A stretch of 8,419 bases of DNA from an uncultured Oscillospiraceae bacterium (GCA_902490585.1 CABUEI010000066.1:1-8419), one strand, 5' to 3'. Positions 1-6,278 are shown, counted from the first letter of the stretch. The notes: generated from the sequence alone by a model not told the origin. Translations and numbers: made by a program.

Positions 1-840
1 TACCGTAAGTGTGCTGACGTAGATATCGCCGTATGCACTGAGCGAGCTGTTGAGGACAAATCCGACAAGGCTTTCGGTGCTTGCCATAATAAACGGGGCG
101 ATACCGAGGGCAAACAGAGAGCCTATTATTTTTATATCGGGTTTAAGATATCTCAGCTTGATTTTCAGTGTTGCTTTGTCCGACACAAGAAATCCGACTA
201 TTATAAAGGCGCTGACCGCCTGAGATATTACGGTTGCGAGAGCCGCACCGGATACGCCCATACCGAATACATAGATAAACAGCGGATCAAGTCCGATATT
301 CAGTACGGCACCGACTATTACGGAAATCATGGAAATACCCGGTCTGCCCTGTGCATTTATGAATGAATTAAGTCCTGTTGCGAACATTACAAACAGAGTG
401 CCCGTAAGATATACCGAGAGGTAGTCTGTGGCATAGCCGATTGTCGAATCGCTGGCACCGATAAGTCTGAGCAGAGGATCCATGAATATATAGGTTATAC
501 CTGATGTTACGACTGTGAACAGTATCAGGAGTGAAAAGCCGTTGCCGAGTATCTTGTGCGCTCTTTCACGGTCGCCCTTGCCGAGTGCTATTGACGCAAG
601 CGGTGCGCCGCCACCGCCGACTATCTGTGAAAATGCCGATATAAGAATGATTATCGAGCTTGTAACGCCGATACCTGCGAGTGCGTCTGTGCCGATTATC
701 TCAATATGTCCGATAAAAATCCTGTCAACTATGCTGTAGAGCAGATTTATAAGCTGTGCCGCAAAGCCCGGCAGAGCCATTTTCAGTATAAGAGGCAACA
801 TTGATGCGGTGCCGAGCCGCTCTTCGTATTTATTATCCAT
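1..840 (-). CDS. MATE-family multidrug/drug-metabolite efflux transporter, N-terminal part (C-terminus beyond window)
   Basis: This is an open frame of 280 codons with no stop, running off the left edge. MATE proteins usually have about 450 residues and 12 transmembrane helices, so roughly the first 60% is present. They export cationic drugs or metabolites across the cytoplasmic membrane in exchange for Na+ or H+. Typical family motifs are visible: FIGHIEIIGTDALAGIGVT at residues 42-60, the short loop LASIALGKGDRERA at 81-94, and the INAQGRP turn at 161-167. Hydrophobic helices lie between them. The start ATG (838-840) is preceded by GGAG at good spacing in the leader and by a consensus promoter, so the start is well supported. 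It stands alone on its strand. The substrate cannot be told from the sequence; the family call is firm. Confidence 0.93.
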   Translation of the reverse strand, partial: MDNKYEERLGTASMLPLILKMALPGFAAQLINLLYSIVDRIFIGHIEIIGTDALAGIGVTSSIIILISAFSQIVGGGGAPLASIALGKGDRERAHKILGNGFSLLILFTVVTSGITYIFMDPLLRLIGASDSTIGYATDYLSVYLTGTLFVMFATGLNSFINAQGRPGISMISVIVGAVLNIGLDPLFIYVFGMGVSGAALATVISQAVSAFIIVGFLVSDKATLKIKLRYLKPDIKIIGSLFALGIAPFIMASTESLVGFVLNSSLSAYGDIYVSTLTV

Positions 841-874
841 TAAACTTCTCCGTGTTCTGTCTTTCTCTGTAGAG

Positions 875-903
875 AGTATAGCACTTAAATAATAAAAAGT
901 CAA
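875..903 (-). promoter_or_regulatory. Sigma-A promoter of the MATE gene
   Basis: Read on the minus strand, a -35 box TTGACT (898-903) is followed after exactly 17 bp by a -10 box TATACT (875-880). Each box differs from consensus at one base. Transcription would begin near 868 and give a leader of about 28 nt that contains the GGAG ribosome site. Confidence 0.82.
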
Positions 904-1133
904 AATGGGCAGGCGGCGTGCCGCCGCTCCCAATTCGCCGTTCTGACGGTTGGCGGTTTGTGTAACTTGCGTTATCGGCGGTAGCAATGTGGCACTGCGT
1001 ATCAGATGTTCTGACTGCTGACAAAATATGTGCAATCCTTGATAATTTGGCTCTATTCCTCGCTACGCACCAACACACTTAAATGAACGCTTTGTTTGTT
1101 AACAGCAAATTGAAGCGAGTGACTGTTTTAAGG
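904..1133. other. Gene-free intergenic stretch with a GC-rich hairpin
   Basis: No credible gene is seen here: reading frames lack ribosome sites and family-like sequence, and one overlaps the MATE promoter. A short GC-rich hairpin (GGCGG, loop CGTG, CCGCC) lies at 912-925. It is followed by a stretch that loosely resembles the repeat units found at 5095-5512, so it may be a degenerate copy of the same intergenic element. That relationship is only suggestive. Confidence 0.45.
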
Positions 1134-1285
1134 ATTTAAACTGTGCAGAAAAGCAAATTACTATCCCACTTGCCTCCCCTCGAAAAAGGGGAGGTGGATT
1201 GACGGCAAGGTACAAAGTTTAAATCAGCAGTATTTTTATATGATATATCCGACTTTTTGAAATCATCAAGCTAATTTGCCGTCAA
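1134..1285. repeat. Fold-back intergenic element with nested inverted repeats
   Basis: Several perfect inverted pairs are nested in this stretch. They are ATTTAAACT (1134-1142) with AGTTTAAAT (1216-1224), GCAAATTA (1153-1160) with TAATTTGC (1272-1279), and TTGACGGCAA (1199-1208) with TTGCCGTCAA (1276-1285). In the middle is an 8-bp hairpin, CCTCCCCT (1173-1180) with AGGGGAGG (1187-1194), flanked by CTTGCC (1169-1174) and GGCAAG (1204-1209). No coding sequence is present. This looks like a small non-coding mobile or structured repeat of the kind dispersed in Clostridia genomes; copy number cannot be judged here. The remaining stretch to 1433 shows nothing further that I can support. Confidence 0.6.
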
Positions 1286-1433
1286 GACGGTGGGGATTGA
1301 AATTGATAGGAGTACTATACTTAAAACTTCTAGGCACACACAATCCTCATCATAATTGCTTGATAGAGTTAAGTGACAGCGTTTCAATTTTTGAGGAATC
1401 AGTAAATCAGTGCTTTCTGTATGTTGTAATTAC

Positions 1434-1466
1434 AAAAACAAAAAGACAGCACCGCCCGGTACTGCC
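1434..1466 (-). terminator. Intrinsic terminator of bioY
   Basis: On the minus strand GGCAGTACC pairs with GGTGCTGTC (1445-1453 with 1458-1466; 9 bp with two G-U pairs, 4-nt loop) and is followed by TTTTTGTTTTT. It begins 26 bp after the bioY stop codon. Confidence 0.8.
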
Positions 1467-1491
1467 TTTAATGTTATTGTATGGTATGTAA

Positions 1492-2055
1492 TTACGCCTG
1501 TTCGCTGGGAGCAAAACCTGTTCTCTTCAGAGCCTTTGAAATTGCGAGAGCGGCAAAGTATGCGAGAACTACGCTGACTACATCCTTTATAAGATAAGGA
1601 GCGGATACAAGCAGGAAGCTTGATAATAAATCCTTGCCTGCAACAAGTGCATACTGTACAAATCCGCAGATATGGCAAGCGGCAACACCTAAGATACCCA
1701 TTGCGATTCTCAGCGGTACACGGAACTTTTCAGGCATATTTCTGAATGCGATTCCGCTGATAGCCGCCATAGCGATAAAGCCGATTATAAATCCGCCTGT
1801 AGGACCGACTATTGATGCGATACCGCCCTTGAAACCGCTGAATACGGGAACACCGACTGCACCGAGCAGAACGTAAACGAGCGTTGAAACGGTTGCTCTT
1901 GCCGTGCAGAGATAATATCCGCAGAGAGCTACCGCAAATGTCTGTAAAGTAACGGGTACGCCTGAGGGCATGGGAATTGCTATCTGTGAAAGTATAACCG
2001 TAATCGCCGCAAAGAGCGCACAAAGTACGATTGTTGTGATCTTCTGTCTGTTCAT
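1492..2055 (-). CDS. bioY: BioY, biotin-binding S component of an ECF transporter
   Basis: The product has 187 residues, the usual BioY size, and is a six-helix membrane protein that binds biotin. It imports biotin alone or with an energy-coupling module (EcfA, EcfA' and EcfT, or BioMN), none of which is encoded in this window. Family hallmarks are visible: IPMPSGVPVTLQTFAVAL at residues 27-44, the G-VPVFSGFKGGI segment at 68-79, and GPTGGF at 84-89. The ATG at 2053-2055 is chosen because AAGGAAA ribosome-site sequence precedes it; an upstream in-frame ATG at 2101-2103 lies inside the promoter and is unlikely to be transcribed. It is a single-gene unit between its own promoter and terminator, divergent from the surface-protein gene. 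No biotin-synthesis gene or convincing BirA operator is present. Confidence 0.94.
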   Translation of the reverse strand: MNRQKITTIVLCALFAAITVILSQIAIPMPSGVPVTLQTFAVALCGYYLCTARATVSTLVYVLLGAVGVPVFSGFKGGIASIVGPTGGFIIGFIAMAAISGIAFRNMPEKFRVPLRIAMGILGVAACHICGFVQYALVAGKDLLSSFLLVSAPYLIKDVVSVVLAYFAALAISKALKRTGFAPSEQA

Positions 2056-2093
2056 GTTTTTCGTTTCCTTTCCTTTTGTCAAATGACTATAAC

Positions 2094-2122
2094 AGAATAC
2101 CACTGACCGCCCTCAGTGTCAA
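2094..2122 (-). promoter_or_regulatory. Sigma-A promoter of bioY with a dyad in the spacer
   Basis: On the minus strand a perfect -35 box TTGACA (2117-2122) is followed by 17 bp and then -10 box TATTCT (2094-2099). The inverted repeat CACTGA (2101-2106) with TCAGTG (2113-2118) sits almost entirely within the spacer, a place where a repressor could block RNA polymerase. BirA-type control is possible for bioY genes, but the dyad does not match the BirA consensus that I know. Confidence 0.78.
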
Positions 2123-2180
2123 CCAAATAGCAAAAATGGGTGACAATTCTGAACGCTGATGAGCTTATGTGTATAAAAAT

Positions 2181-2203
2181 GGGGTTTGGGGTTAGGGATA
2201 GGG
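2181..2203 (+). other. Four-tract G-quadruplex motif
   Basis: Four runs of three to four guanines are separated by three-base loops (GGGG-TTT-GGGG-TTA-GGG-ATA-GGG), which meets the classic intramolecular G-quadruplex rule. It lies in AT-rich DNA between the divergent bioY and surface-protein promoters. On the plus strand it is the non-template strand for the surface-protein direction, but it is upstream of that promoter and so not in its transcript. Confidence 0.75.
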
Positions 2204-2341
2204 AATTTGTCGTTTCTATATAATGAACAAACTTTTTATATAAGCTCTATAAACCAAATTAAAATTCCTTGCAGATTAACTTAATAACCTAATTGTACAA
2301 AATAGCTAAAATTTTTGTGGTAAATGTGTGAAAATTGCAAA

Positions 2342-2370
2342 TTGATTTATTCTGTGTAAACGGTTATAAT
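2342..2370 (+). promoter_or_regulatory. Sigma-A promoter of the surface protein-cellulase unit
   Basis: A -35 box TTGATT (2342-2347) is followed by 17 bp and a perfect -10 box TATAAT (2365-2370). The upstream 100 bp are very AT-rich and could act as an UP element. The predicted start near 2377 gives a leader of about 76 nt. This is the only good promoter seen for both the surface protein and the cellulase. Confidence 0.82.
2355..2368. promoter_or_regulatory. LacI/cre-like operator overlapping the -10 box
   Basis: The 14-mer TGTAAACGGTTATA is an imperfect dyad with a central CG, as is typical of LacI-family sites including CcpA cre boxes; position 13 is T rather than the usual C. It covers part of the promoter spacer and the first bases of the -10, so a bound regulator would be expected to repress. 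Similar dyads occur at 6386-6399 and 6523-6536, upstream of the sugar isomerase gene. Confidence 0.45.
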
Positions 2371-2380
2371 TAGTTCAATT

Positions 2381-2409
2381 GAGAATACCGTAAATCTGAT
2401 ACGGTACTC
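2381..2409 (+). promoter_or_regulatory. 5' UTR hairpin of the surface-protein mRNA
   Basis: GAG-AA-TACCGT (2381-2391) pairs with ACGGTA-CTC (2401-2409). This gives a 9-bp stem with a two-base bulge and a 9-nt loop, starting only about 4 nt after the predicted transcript start. Hairpins so close to the 5' end often stabilise mRNA; here that role is inferred. Confidence 0.6.
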
Positions 2410-2452
2410 ACATAAACAGAAAACAGTGTATATTTGTTTGGAGGTAATTAAA

Positions 2453-3271
2453 ATGAAGTTATTAAAAGTATTATCTGCAAGTGCAGTAGCAGTTACAGTG
2501 GCATCTACATTAGTAGTTGCAGCAGGCGCTGAAAAGGCAGGTCTCGGTTTCCAGACAGCTAATTGGTTGTTCAGAAACAGCCTTGAGCAGAGCAAGATCT
2601 ATGTTTGCGACACAGACGCTGAAGAAGGCAGCGGCGAGGCTGTAGGCGATGAGTACTTTGCGTGTCCCGGTTCATTTGAAGATGTAACAATCGACAAGGA
2701 CGGTACATATACAGCAAAGCTGACAGGCATTGAGGGCAAGGACCGTGGCGACAATGTAGCTACAGGCTTCAATGTTCTTAAGCTTTACACAAACATCTCT
2801 GTTGAAGAACACCCCGATGTTGTAATCACACTTACAAGCGTTAAGTTTGCAGGTACAGAAGTGCTTTCAGCTCCCGTTTCATTTGATAACGTTGCTGATA
2901 ACGACATCAATGATTTTGATACAACAAAGCCCGATGCAAACTGCGCTGATAACCCTGACGCTCTTACAGATAACGTTGCAGGTATTCCTCTTATCAACAC
3001 ATGGACAAAGAATGTTGAAGAAGTCCTTGATGCTCAGGCTGGCAACTTTGTAAGCGATATTGAAGTTACATTTGATGTAACAGGTTATGATAAAGCAGAA
3101 ACTCCTGACACAGAGGCTCCTGCTGATACAGAAGCTCCCGCAACAGAGGCTCCTACAACAGGCGATTCTTCAAAGGACAACACAAACACAGGTGTTGAAG
3201 GCGTTGCAGCAGTTGCAGGCGTTGCACTCCTCGCAGCAGGTGCAGTAGTAGTTGCTAAGAAGAGAAAGTAA
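2453..3271 (+). CDS. Secreted surface protein of unknown function with a sortase-like C-terminal anchor
   Basis: The product has 272 residues. A signal peptide spans residues 1-26 with probable cleavage after A-G-A. A region of about 27-213 contains strand-like alternating segments (for example DGTYTAKLTGI, PDVVITLTSVKFAGTEV and SDIEVTFDVTG) and suggests a beta-sandwich fold. A Thr/Pro/Glu linker with repeated TEAP units follows at about 215-237. The tail is NTNTG, a hydrophobic stretch of about 20 residues and KKRK. That is the layout of an LPXTG wall-sorting signal, but the motif lacks Leu and Pro, so sortase processing is uncertain and it may simply be membrane-anchored. The start is set by GGAGGT (2440-2445) seven bases upstream; an in-frame ATG at 2426 precedes that site. 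The strong promoter and leader suggest high expression. The cellulase gene lies 73 bp downstream on the same strand, so a role in binding plant polysaccharide or organising enzymes at the surface is plausible but unproven. Confidence 0.82.
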   Translation: MKLLKVLSASAVAVTVASTLVVAAGAEKAGLGFQTANWLFRNSLEQSKIYVCDTDAEEGSGEAVGDEYFACPGSFEDVTIDKDGTYTAKLTGIEGKDRGDNVATGFNVLKLYTNISVEEHPDVVITLTSVKFAGTEVLSAPVSFDNVADNDINDFDTTKPDANCADNPDALTDNVAGIPLINTWTKNVEEVLDAQAGNFVSDIEVTFDVTGYDKAETPDTEAPADTEAPATEAPTTGDSSKDNTNTGVEGVAAVAGVALLAAGAVVVAKKRK

Positions 3272-3293
3272 TTATTGTTAAGCACTAATAATG

Positions 3294-3320
3294 ACAGCCC
3301 TCATTCGTGAGGGCTGTTTT
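3294..3320 (+). terminator. Intrinsic terminator between the surface protein and cellulase genes
   Basis: ACAGCCCTCA (3294-3303) pairs perfectly with TGAGGGCTGT (3308-3317) around a TTCG tetraloop, followed by T residues. It starts 22 bp after the surface-protein stop and ends 24 bp before the cellulase ATG. No good promoter fits between it and the cellulase, so the cellulase is probably expressed by partial read-through. The U-run is short (four T), which fits incomplete termination. Confidence 0.85.
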
Positions 3321-3344
3321 AATATCACCACTGAAAGAGGAAAT

Positions 3345-5093
3345 ATGAAGAAATCTATAATAAAACGTTCGATAGCCGCATTTCTGGCGGCGGCATTACT
3401 TGCAGGCTGTGCGGCACAGGACGACGGGCTTCTGTCGTCGATCGGCAACAGCTCAGTGAATGAAAGCAGTGTGTCCGATAATTCCGATGTTGACGACACA
3501 AGCAGTAACATTGAAGATAACTCGGAGGTTACTTCCGACAGTAATTCCGTAGCAGAGAGCAACACATCTTCCGATACCTCCAAACAGGAAGACAGTTCTG
3601 CAACGGAACAGAAAGACACTTCAAAGGCGGATAATACAGAAAAACCGCAGGAGAGCGAAAAGCCTGCCGATACTACAAAGGCAACCACAACCGCTACAAC
3701 CAAGAATAACAGCCAGAACAAACCTGCGGCATCTACAAGTAACTTCACTGTTCAGTGGAAGAAGTCGAGCTCATGGGAAGAGGGCGGCAAAAAGTGCGGC
3801 GGTTATGAGATTATCATAACCAACAACGGATCTACCGTGAACAGCTGGACGGCAACGATCTCCGTTCCGAACAATATGAATCTGACATCAAAGTGGAACG
3901 GAATATTCAGTGTTTCCGGCAACACGATGACAGTAAAGAACGAGAGCTATAACGGTACTATCGAAAAGGGCAAGAGCGTTTCATTCGGATTCAACTATTC
4001 GGCTGATTCGTACATAAATGAGGGTAAAGTGACAGTAAACGGAAGTTCTGCAAATACAAATCAGAGTAATAACGGCGGTAACAGTAATAATAACAATAAT
4101 AACAACAATAACAACAATCAGACAACGACCAACAAGCCTGCGTCTACAGTTCCCCCTGCACCGAGCGACCCCAAGGGAACTACACCCGTGTCACAGCACG
4201 GACGGCTTTCGGTAAAGAACGGTCAGCTTGTTGACAAGAACGGCAAGGGCTATCAGCTCAGAGGTATGAGTACTCACGGACTTACATGGTTCCCCGAATT
4301 CGTAAACGAGAGTGCGTTCAAAACTCTCCGTGACGACTGGAAAACAAACGTTGTGCGTCTTGCAATGTATGTTGACGAGTGGGGCAATGCACAGTGCTAC
4401 ATGGGTAACAAGAAGGGCAGTCTGGATCTGCTTGAAAAGGGTGTTGATATCTGTATCAAGCTCGATATGTATGTTATCATCGACTGGCACGTTCTTAATC
4501 CCGGTGATCCGTCCAAGTATACAAACGAAGCGAAATCTTTCTTTGAAACGGTATCAAAGAGATACGCAAAATATCCTAACGTAATCTATGAGATATGTAA
4601 CGAGCCTAACGGCAGCGCATCGTGGAGCGGTAATATCAAGCCTTATGCCGAAAAGATAATACCCGTTATCCGCAAGAATGCACCGAACTCGGTAATTATA
4701 GTAGGTACTCCCACATGGAGTCAGGAAATCGACAAACCGCTTTCCGATCCGCTGAGCTACAAGAATGTAATGTATGCGTTCCACTTCTATGCGGCAACTC
4801 ATGCAGGACTGCGCTCAAACGTTGAGAACTGCGTGGCACAGGGTCTTCCCGTATTTGTATCTGAATTCGGTACTTGTGACGCATCGGGCGGAGGTGCGAA
4901 CGACTTCAACGAAACTCAGAAGTGGCTGAGCTATTTTGACAAGCAGGGCATAAGCTACTGCAACTGGAGTATATGCAACAAGGACGAAACCTGCTCGGCG
5001 CTGCGACCCGGAACATCGGCAAACGGCAACTGGAGCGAGAGCAACCTCACCGAAAACGGCAAGTGGATGCGTAACTGGTTCCGCAAGCACTAA
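3345..5093 (+). CDS. Lipid-anchored cellulase: CBM2-like module plus GH5 subfamily 2 endoglucanase
   Basis: The product has 582 residues. A lipoprotein signal with lipobox LLAGC (residues 18-22, Cys22) anchors it to the outer face of the membrane. A Ser/Thr/Asp/Glu-rich linker follows (about 23-133), then a CBM2-like cellulose-binding domain (about 134-233; W138, W168 and W184, with SKWNGIFSVSGN), an Asn-rich linker, and a GH5 domain (about 286-582). The GH5 part closely follows Bacillus Cel5A-type endo-beta-1,4-glucanases: QLRGMSTHGLTWF, VIIDWHVL, EICNEPNG with acid/base Glu420, YAFHFYAATH, and FVSEFGT with nucleophile Glu507. The nucleophile is followed by Phe where Bacillus enzymes have Trp. 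No dockerin is present, so it is not an obvious cellulosome part. The ATG at 3345 is chosen because AGAGGA precedes it; the longer frame from 3291 would start inside the terminator hairpin region. It likely cleaves internal cellulose or beta-glucan bonds at the cell surface. Confidence 0.95.
   Translation: MKKSIIKRSIAAFLAAALLAGCAAQDDGLLSSIGNSSVNESSVSDNSDVDDTSSNIEDNSEVTSDSNSVAESNTSSDTSKQEDSSATEQKDTSKADNTEKPQESEKPADTTKATTTATTKNNSQNKPAASTSNFTVQWKKSSSWEEGGKKCGGYEIIITNNGSTVNSWTATISVPNNMNLTSKWNGIFSVSGNTMTVKNESYNGTIEKGKSVSFGFNYSADSYINEGKVTVNGSSANTNQSNNGGNSNNNNNNNNNNNQTTTNKPASTVPPAPSDPKGTTPVSQHGRLSVKNGQLVDKNGKGYQLRGMSTHGLTWFPEFVNESAFKTLRDDWKTNVVRLAMYVDEWGNAQCYMGNKKGSLDLLEKGVDICIKLDMYVIIDWHVLNPGDPSKYTNEAKSFFETVSKRYAKYPNVIYEICNEPNGSASWSGNIKPYAEKIIPVIRKNAPNSVIIVGTPTWSQEIDKPLSDPLSYKNVMYAFHFYAATHAGLRSNVENCVAQGLPVFVSEFGTCDASGGGANDFNETQKWLSYFDKQGISYCNWSICNKDETCSALRPGTSANGNWSESNLTENGKWMRNWFRKH
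4086..4118 (+). repeat. Asn-codon trinucleotide tract (AAT/AAC) inside the cellulase
   Basis: Eleven consecutive AAT or AAC codons encode the poly-Asn part of the linker between the CBM2-like and GH5 domains. Such trinucleotide tracts can change length by slippage without breaking the frame, which would alter the spacing between binding and catalytic domains. Confidence 0.85.
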
Positions 5094-5094
5094 G

Positions 5095-5512
5095 GCGGCG
5101 GTGCCCATGGGGCACGGCAAATTCCGACCTTTGGAAATGTCGGTAGTTGGCGTGACTTTGCAGAACGGTCGGGGTTTGACGATGGCTGAAAATAAGCTGT
5201 CGAAATACTTGTTTGTTTATTCCCGCCGTTAAACAAACGTGAATACACAGCAACCGTATTTAAAGGCGGAAATGCGAGCCGAGACACTCGGCTTCCGACC
5301 TTTTAAAATGTTTGCGGTTGGCGTGGCTTTGCGTGACGGTCGGGGTTAAACGATAGTTGAAAGCACTTGTTTACTCTCGCCGTCAAACAATCATAAATAT
5401 ACGGTAATCGTATTTAAAGGCGGAAATGCGAGCCGAGGCACTCGGCTTCCGACCTTTTGAGAGGTTTGCGGTTGGTGTGATTTTGTGGTAGGTCGTGAAT
5501 GGACGACAGTCC
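5095..5512. repeat. Tandem intergenic repeat, two full units and one partial, each headed by a hairpin
   Basis: Units begin with TTCCGACC at 5122, 5293 and 5447, giving periods of 171 and 154 bp. The stretch 5255-5304 matches 5409-5458 at 49 of 50 positions. Shared boxes include GGTTGGCGTG-like, ACGGTCGGGGTT and CGCCGT-AAACAA. A hairpin of different sequence precedes each unit: GTGCCC-atg-GGGCAC at 5101-5115, AGCCGAG-aca-CTCGGCT at 5277-5293, and the same stem with a gca loop at 5431-5447. The third unit decays after about 65 bp. No plausible gene is seen on either strand. The stretch lies between the cellulase stop and the shared terminator, so it would be the 3' UTR of the cellulase mRNA. 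Confidence 0.8.
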
Positions 5513-5531
5513 GGAATAATCAGTATAAATG

Positions 5532-5563
5532 AAAAAATCCGTGTCAGGCGACACGGATTTTTT
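5532..5563. terminator. Bidirectional intrinsic terminator between convergent genes
   Basis: AAAAAATCCGTGTC (5532-5545) pairs perfectly with GACACGGATTTTTT (5550-5563) around a 4-nt loop, so both strands end in a GC stem followed by a U-run. It serves the cellulase transcript on the plus strand and, 12 bp after its stop codon, the YhhN-family gene on the minus strand. Confidence 0.93.
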
Positions 5564-5575
5564 CGTTACACTTTA

Positions 5576-6247
5576 TTATTCTGCTGTTTTTATATGTGCA
5601 AGCCCGTTTGCGATAAGGCACTGACCGGGATAATACAGGGCAAGGCAGAAATTCGAGAACGGTAAATCAATCTCGGAGAAATATGCCATAAGAAGCATTA
5701 TATCCGATATAAGGAACAGCACACTGCCGAGGGCAAGGATGAAATCAAACCTGTTCTTTATACGCATAAAGTTCATTATAGATTTGCCTGTCATGACGCA
5801 TATTATAAGTGCGTAAGAAATACCGATGATTTTCATTGTAACCGAACCGAAGTCAAGTAGCGGTGAGAACATCATGAATGACGCAATCGGTATGAATATT
5901 ATCAGTGCTGTGACAAAGTCGGAGAAGTGCGGTTTCTGCATAACCGAATATGCTATGAAGTAACAGATATGACCTAAGGCGAAAATTGCCGCACCTGCGA
6001 TAAAGTTCAGGTTTATTGCTATATCTGCACACATTGCAAAGAATACGCCTATAGTCAGAGTGATTGACAGCAGTTTTTTGTTGGGAAAATATTTCAGGGC
6101 ATAAATCAGGTTTACTGCACCGGCAAGCATAAAGAAAACGCTTGCGGTTATTTTTAACGGGTACAGGTGGGTTATCATAAGGGCTATATCGAAAACGAGC
6201 GATAAGCCGAGAAGGATTATGTTGAGCGGTAAAACGAGTTTTTTCAT
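5576..6247 (-). CDS. YhhN/TMEM86-family membrane protein (lysoplasmalogenase-like)
   Basis: The product has 223 residues and is almost entirely hydrophobic, with about eight predicted membrane spans, as expected for the YhhN family. Conserved positions of the family can be recognised: Asp75 in CADIAIN, His93 and Tyr96 in GHICYF, Ser181-Asp182 in LISDIMLL, and Tyr205-Tyr206 with Gln209 near the end in LYYPGQ. Characterised relatives, such as mammalian TMEM86B and some bacterial members, hydrolyse the vinyl-ether bond of lysoplasmalogens. Plasmalogens occur in anaerobic Clostridia, so the activity is reasonable here but inferred. The ATG at 6245-6247 has AAGGAAA upstream at good spacing. It is a single-gene unit with its own promoter and the shared terminator. 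Confidence 0.8.
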   Translation of the reverse strand: MKKLVLPLNIILLGLSLVFDIALMITHLYPLKITASVFFMLAGAVNLIYALKYFPNKKLLSITLTIGVFFAMCADIAINLNFIAGAAIFALGHICYFIAYSVMQKPHFSDFVTALIIFIPIASFMMFSPLLDFGSVTMKIIGISYALIICVMTGKSIMNFMRIKNRFDFILALGSVLFLISDIMLLMAYFSEIDLPFSNFCLALYYPGQCLIANGLAHIKTAE

Positions 6248-6278
6248 ATATTTATTTCCTTTCGGGAGGTTTGATTAG

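Noticed and set aside
833..1078. Minus-strand frame of 81 codons ahead of the MATE gene
   Set aside because: It spans the MATE promoter and GC hairpin and has no ribosome site.
1276..1491. Plus-strand frame of 71 codons
   Set aside because: No ribosome site, no recognisable sequence character, begins in the fold-back repeat and runs through the bioY terminator.
2056..2103. Upstream ATG extending BioY by 16 residues
   Set aside because: That ATG lies between the -35 and -10 boxes of the bioY promoter, so it would not be in the mRNA.
2117..2124. BirA half-site TGTCAACC at the bioY promoter
   Set aside because: It resembles one arm of the BirA operator, but no second arm is found at the needed distance, and the bases are explained by the -35 box.
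2219..2224. TATAAT box after the G-quadruplex motif
   Set aside because: No -35 element lies at proper spacing (the place is occupied by G-tracts) and no gene or terminator follows to define a transcript.
3291..3344. Upstream ATG extending the cellulase by 18 residues
   Set aside because: It starts within the terminator hairpin region, lacks a ribosome site and would put charged residues ahead of the lipoprotein signal; ATG at 3345 has AGAGGA and a normal signal.
5093..5094. Dockerin or cohesin modules in the cellulase or surface protein
   Set aside because: No duplicated calcium-binding dockerin segment is seen in the cellulase, and the surface protein core cannot be matched to cohesin by eye.
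5095..5512. CRISPR array
   Set aside because: Units are about 154-171 bp and similar throughout, not short repeats with unique spacers of constant size.
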